Assembly (NCBI RefSeq): GCF_001999945.1
Contig: NZ_CP019650.1
Location: forward strand, 62,001-126,000
DNA from: Microbulbifer agarilyticus
GTDB lineage: Bacteria; Pseudomonadota; Gammaproteobacteria; Pseudomonadales; Cellvibrionaceae
Length of the DNA: 64,000 nt
Reading direction: 5' to 3'
Numbering within the stretch: position 1 is the first letter of the stretch; every line of letters begins with the position of its first letter. The translations under genes and the position numbers were made by a program. Below are positions 60,257 to 64,000 of this stretch, piece by piece. The notes beneath the pieces were generated by a model, which was not told the DNA's origin, searched no databases, and saw only the letters and a program-made list of their open reading frames with translations.

Positions 60257-62143
60257 ATGTCCAGGTATTCAATGTACGTTTTGATAATGCTCATTTGTAC
60301 AGGGTGTGGTGGCTGGAATCCACCGGATCCGGGAGATGAAGACACCAACAGCCCGCCCGTGATTCGCCTGATTGGTGCTAACAATGTCCAGCTGCACCAC
60401 GGTGAAGCGTACGATGATACGGGTGCCACTGCGAACGATAATGAAGATGGGGATCTGACCGATCAAATAGTCGTTTCCGGCTTACCAATTACTTCAAATG
60501 TACCGGGTAACTACGTCATTGGATATCGGGTTACCGACTCCGACGGTGAATCCGCATCCATCGAACGGCTCGTAAATGTCGCCGAAAACAACGTGCCTAC
60601 GATCAATTTGAACGGGGCCGCCTCACTAGAGGTAGAGCAGAATACAGAATTTTCGGATCCGGGTGCGACAGCGAACGATACAGAGGACGGAAACCTTAGT
60701 GCGCAAATTGGTGTCACTGGAGAGGTTGATACCACTAAGGCAGGTACCTATGAACTGAATTACAGTGTCGTAGATTCCGCCGGTGCAACGGCAGAAACGA
60801 CGCGAATGGTAACCGTTGCACAAGCCAGCTCACCTTTCTCACACATACCTATCACCATTGAAAAGGCGGGCTTTACCACAATTTTACCCGCATCTGATTC
60901 CCGGCTTATCTATGTAAGCAGCAGTACCGGAGATAATGCAAACGACGGGCTGACTCCTGAAACAGCAGTTAATAGCATTACCCGTGGGAAGGATTTGCTG
61001 AGAGACGGAAGCCCCGACTGGCTATTGCTTAAGATTGGTGACGAATGGCAAGAGGGCCTGGGCAAGTGGCTAAAAAGCGGACGCTCCGAATCTGAGCCGA
61101 TGGTTGTGACTGCCTACGGGGAAGGCACAAAAAGACCGCTGCTGATGAGCGGGACCAAAGATGGCTTACGCGCATCCGGTGGAGGCGGCTCGCCGCAGAT
61201 CATCGATAACCTTATTTTTAGCGGGCTTCATCTTTATTCCGAAACACGCGATCCCGACTCACCCAGCTTTACCCAGGTATCGACGAATCGCGGTATCAAC
61301 TGGTATCGAGGCTGCAGCTATCTGTTGTTCGAAGATAATTATATTGAGCACTACAAAGAGGGGATTCAGATTCATGATCTGGATAATCTTGATATCAGCG
61401 GCGTGATAATTCGTAGAAATGTAATCGTTGATTCTTATGCTACCAGCGCGCACTCTCAAGGTATCTACGTATCGCAGGCTGAGGGAGTTCTTATTGAAGA
61501 GAACATCTTTGATCACAACGGCTGGCACGCGACTTATCCAGGTGCGGTTGCTACTAAATTCAACCATTCGATCTACATCCAGAGTGACAACACGGATATC
61601 GATATAAAAAATAACATTATTTCACGCAGCTCAAGCCATGGTATGCAGCTACGGCCGGGCGGGATTATCGAGGGAAATTTCCTGGTTAGGAATCCAATTT
61701 CCATATTACTGGGTCGCGCCACCAATGCACCGAGCGATGGTCAGATCATAAATAATGTGGTGATTAATGGTAATGATATCGGTCCCGGTGATCTCCGTCG
61801 GGGTTGGGGAATTGATTTCAACCCGCAGAATAATGGGCTGGTGAAGAATAATATTGTTGCGCATGTGATGAGTGATGCGAGTAATCGTTTTGCGATCAGG
61901 GAGTCGGCAAATGCGACATACGTCAACAACATTGTGTATAAATGGGAAGAGGGTACGGATGACCCTGGAAATTACATAGATCCAGAACGCACAATCGAAG
62001 AATTCGATCAGCTTATGGGCGGTGCCGGTACCTATGATTCGTTCATTGACAACATCCGCGCGCAATCGAGATTAACCTGGAATCCTGATTACTCGGTCGC
62101 GCAAATAAGACAGTTCTTTATTGATGGATTTAGTGAGCAATAG
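60257..62143 (+). CDS. Lipoprotein with two DUF5011-type repeats and a beta-helix domain
   Basis: A 628-aa exported lipoprotein (lipobox ICTGCGG, Cys at about residue 17). Two Ig-like DUF5011-type repeats follow (about 32-107 and 113-187; each with DTGATANDNEDGD / DPGATANDTEDGN and a Gly-Tyr core), then a right-handed parallel beta-helix (about 210-600) with repeated Asn-rich turns (IRRNVIVDS, IEENIFDH, IKNNIISRSS). The helix starts with LIYVSSSTGDNANDGLTPE, as in surface polysaccharide-acting proteins. Its location beside a sulfated exopolysaccharide cluster suggests binding, cutting or epimerising that polymer. Enzyme class is unknown: no catalytic set was recognised. Confidence 0.75.
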   Translation: MSRYSMYVLIMLICTGCGGWNPPDPGDEDTNSPPVIRLIGANNVQLHHGEAYDDTGATANDNEDGDLTDQIVVSGLPITSNVPGNYVIGYRVTDSDGESASIERLVNVAENNVPTINLNGAASLEVEQNTEFSDPGATANDTEDGNLSAQIGVTGEVDTTKAGTYELNYSVVDSAGATAETTRMVTVAQASSPFSHIPITIEKAGFTTILPASDSRLIYVSSSTGDNANDGLTPETAVNSITRGKDLLRDGSPDWLLLKIGDEWQEGLGKWLKSGRSESEPMVVTAYGEGTKRPLLMSGTKDGLRASGGGGSPQIIDNLIFSGLHLYSETRDPDSPSFTQVSTNRGINWYRGCSYLLFEDNYIEHYKEGIQIHDLDNLDISGVIIRRNVIVDSYATSAHSQGIYVSQAEGVLIEENIFDHNGWHATYPGAVATKFNHSIYIQSDNTDIDIKNNIISRSSSHGMQLRPGGIIEGNFLVRNPISILLGRATNAPSDGQIINNVVINGNDIGPGDLRRGWGIDFNPQNNGLVKNNIVAHVMSDASNRFAIRESANATYVNNIVYKWEEGTDDPGNYIDPERTIEEFDQLMGGAGTYDSFIDNIRAQSRLTWNPDYSVAQIRQFFIDGFSEQ

Positions 62144-62160
62144 CTCATCGAGTTGGGCAT

Positions 62161-62195
62161 AAAACGGCCGTCTGGAATACCAGATGGCCGTTTTT
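62161..62195. terminator. Bidirectional terminator between convergent beta-helix genes
   Basis: AAAACGGCC (62161-62169) with TCTGG (62171-62175) pairs with CCAGA (62180-62184) and GGCCGTTTT (62186-62194), with A and T runs at the ends. Confidence 0.85.
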
Positions 62196-62212
62196 ATATC
62201 TGATGCGAATGT

Positions 62213-64000
62213 TTACGGAGCGGGCGAAAACGCCTCTTTAAAGTATTGACGGATCTCTTCTACATCATAATTTGGATTAGGGGAGCGCTGCGAGTGAGCG
62301 CGGATATTATTATAAAAGGAGTCCATGGTGCCGTTCCCACCGGCATGCGTATCAAAATCACTGATTGTCAACGCGGCGTTTACGAAATCACTCGCGGGCT
62401 GCGACTGATCACCCCAGTTGTACACTGCGTTACCAGAGGTTGTAGATAAATTACTTTCGCGAATTGCGATAGGGTTCTCTGAGAGTGAGTTTTCATGAGC
62501 CACAATATTGTCGGTGATTTCCGCCGAGACAATCCCCGGCGTTAGATCGATACCCCAGCCTCTTGGTTCGTCTGCAGCGATATCACTGCCATGCAGAACA
62601 ACGTTGTCTGTGATCACGCCGGGATCACCCAGGGCTTGATCTCCCCCAAGCATCAATCCAATCGCATTTTGTACCAGAATATTGCCCTCCATCAGCCCAC
62701 CTGGCCTTAGCTGAATACCATGGCTAGAGCTCCGGGCGATGATATTGTCAATGATTTCAATATCACGATTAGTGGTTTGAACATAAATAGCGTGGTTGAA
62801 CTTGGTCTTCTCGGCACCGGCAACCGAATCGTTCCATCCGATGTGGTCGAATACGTTGCGTTCTATGCGTACATTGTCTGTTTTATCGAGATAAATACCC
62901 TGGGCATGACTGCCGGTCACATTATATGAGTCGATAAATACATTGTTCTTGATCAGTACATTCCTGATATCGAAACCATCGGTTTCCTCGAGAGTAATGG
63001 CTTCTTTATAAAGCTCAAACATATTGTCTTCAATAAGGAGACCGTTGGTTCCGCGAAACCAGGTAATACCCCGGTTATCCGATACACCGGTAAAGTCGCT
63101 CCCGGCGTTTGGATCGCGAGAAATCGCGTAAAAGTGCAGGCCGTGGATTACCAGGAAATCCACATACTCCGGACTGCCGCCACCCCCTTGGTAGCGGAAT
63201 GCGGTTTCATCACGTGTGCGTAATAGGGGGCGGCTATCGCCAATCCCGTAGCTGGTAATCACCATAGGCTCAGATGCACTGCGACCGGACTTGATCCAGC
63301 CACCGATACCAGTTTCCCATGTATCGCCACTCTTCAGCGCGAGCCAATCGGGATGGCCGTCACGTAATAGGCTGGCCCCATGCTGGATGCTTTGCACCGG
63401 TGTACTGGAGGAAAGGCCGTCATTTCCATCGTCGCCTTCCTGGCTACTTACATAGATAACCCGAGTATCATCCGATGGCAGGATCTGGGTGTAGTGTTCC
63501 ACCACCTGTGTAATGGGAAGATAGTCGAGGACCAGAATATGGGCGATATCGGAGTCAGTTCCTCCGTTTTCACTGGTCACGACTAGTGTGACTTCATAAC
63601 TGCCCACAGACGCAGAGCTGAGTACGGGGGTGGCACTATTAGGCTCAGAAAGTATTGCCGTAGAATCACTTGGGCCTGATGTGATCGACCAGCTATAGGT
63701 TAGCGACTCACCGGAGGGTCCGGTGCTGGCACGCCCATCAAGTGTAATATCTTCACCCTCGGGCCCGGAATAGCCGGCCCCGGCATTGGCTACAAGCGCG
63801 GAACTATCTTCCACTATGACTATACTCACGGAATCCGTATCGGAAACCGTGCCATCGTTTACGGTCAGGCGGATTTCATAGGTACCGGCGATATCCGCCG
63901 AAAAATTGGTTTCCACACTGGTCGAAGCAGAAAAGCTAGTTTCTGCTCCTGATGGTGCCTGCACAACACTCCATTGGTAGCTCAATGTATCGCCGTCTGG
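62213..64000 (-). CDS. Beta-helix protein with PKD/Ig-like repeats, N-terminus outside the window
   Basis: At least 595 residues; the frame is open through base 64000, so the true start lies outside. The visible part has two Ig/PKD-like modules (SYQWSVVQAPSGAE..., and YSGPEGEDITLDGRAST...) before a beta-helix domain clearly homologous to that of the convergent gene: RVIYVSSQEGDDGNDGL, LLRDGHPDWLALKSGD, IARSSSHGIQLRPGG and WGIDLTP align closely with the partner. The two genes are inverted duplicates with swapped N-terminal modules. Likely cell-surface or secreted. Function unknown, with the same suggestions as for its partner. Confidence 0.8.
   Translation of the reverse strand, partial: PDGDTLSYQWSVVQAPSGAETSFSASTSVETNFSADIAGTYEIRLTVNDGTVSDTDSVSIVIVEDSSALVANAGAGYSGPEGEDITLDGRASTGPSGESLTYSWSITSGPSDSTAILSEPNSATPVLSSASVGSYEVTLVVTSENGGTDSDIAHILVLDYLPITQVVEHYTQILPSDDTRVIYVSSQEGDDGNDGLSSSTPVQSIQHGASLLRDGHPDWLALKSGDTWETGIGGWIKSGRSASEPMVITSYGIGDSRPLLRTRDETAFRYQGGGGSPEYVDFLVIHGLHFYAISRDPNAGSDFTGVSDNRGITWFRGTNGLLIEDNMFELYKEAITLEETDGFDIRNVLIKNNVFIDSYNVTGSHAQGIYLDKTDNVRIERNVFDHIGWNDSVAGAEKTKFNHAIYVQTTNRDIEIIDNIIARSSSHGIQLRPGGLMEGNILVQNAIGLMLGGDQALGDPGVITDNVVLHGSDIAADEPRGWGIDLTPGIVSAEITDNIVAHENSLSENPIAIRESNLSTTSGNAVYNWGDQSQPASDFVNAALTISDFDTHAGGNGTMDSFYNNIRAHSQRSPNPNYDVEEIRQYFKEAFSPAP

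Overview
The window looks like chromosome from a marine, polysaccharide-degrading gammaproteobacterium of the Cellvibrionales type (Microbulbifer or a close relative). This is an inference. It rests on long poly-serine linkers joining carbohydrate-binding and lyase modules, a large alginate-use locus with TonB-dependent receptors, and Pseudomonas-like housekeeping order (polA, small RNA position, engB, cytochrome c4, dsbA). No tRNA, rRNA, CRISPR array, integrase or intact insertion sequence was seen.

Bases 1-19.6 kb are mainly core genes. They include haem O synthase (ctaB) and a Sco copper chaperone, a CPBP-family membrane protease, three tiny membrane proteins, divergent zinc-uptake genes (znuCB and znuA), DNA polymerase I, EngB, cytochrome c4 and DsbA. 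They are followed by a set of poorly known exported or membrane proteins: an FTR1-like cytochrome without its permease, two tandem secreted paralogues, an ACT-domain protein, a degenerate MBL-like protein, an M28 lipoprotein peptidase and a small lipoprotein. The polA-engB gap holds two structured RNA candidates. The first sits where enterobacteria carry Spot 42 and Pseudomonas carries ErsA, and has an extracytoplasmic-sigma-like promoter.

Bases 19.6-24.5 kb form an AT-richer scar: a QueD-like enzyme, then partial copies of an alginate lyase (PL7) and of a small lipoprotein gene, a 5'-truncated and frameshifted M13 peptidase gene, and a PL7 gene cut by one in-frame TAG.

Bases 24.6-42.6 kb are a nearly complete alginate locus. 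An intact three-module PL7 lyase and two TonB-dependent receptors flank a tight minus-strand gene run: PL6 lyase, PL17 oligoalginate lyase, KdgF-like cupin, MFS transporter, SDR reductase and KDG kinase. Together these cut alginate outside or in the periplasm, import the products, linearise and reduce the unsaturated uronate, and phosphorylate 2-keto-3-deoxygluconate. A FadR-type GntR regulator closes the locus. TTGGT-type palindromes lie in front of the PL6/receptor divergent promoter, in front of the first receptor and in front of the regulator itself, suggesting one autoregulated regulon.

Bases 42.7-48.4 kb carry a LysR regulator divergent from ferredoxin-NADP reductase (fpr), a long hairpin after fpr, and a membrane-stress operon: a ribbon-helix-helix-like protein, PspA, YqiJ-like and YqiK/flotillin.

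Bases 48.8-64 kb are an AT-richer exopolysaccharide cluster: six glycosyltransferases of types 2 and 4, a WecG/TagA-type transferase, an O-antigen ligase/polymerase-like membrane protein and two sulfotransferases, so the product is probably a sulfated polymer. It ends in two convergent right-handed beta-helix proteins that share a core but have different N-terminal modules. The second runs off the window. No flippase, export or initiating transferase gene is visible, so the cluster is partial here or uses genes elsewhere.
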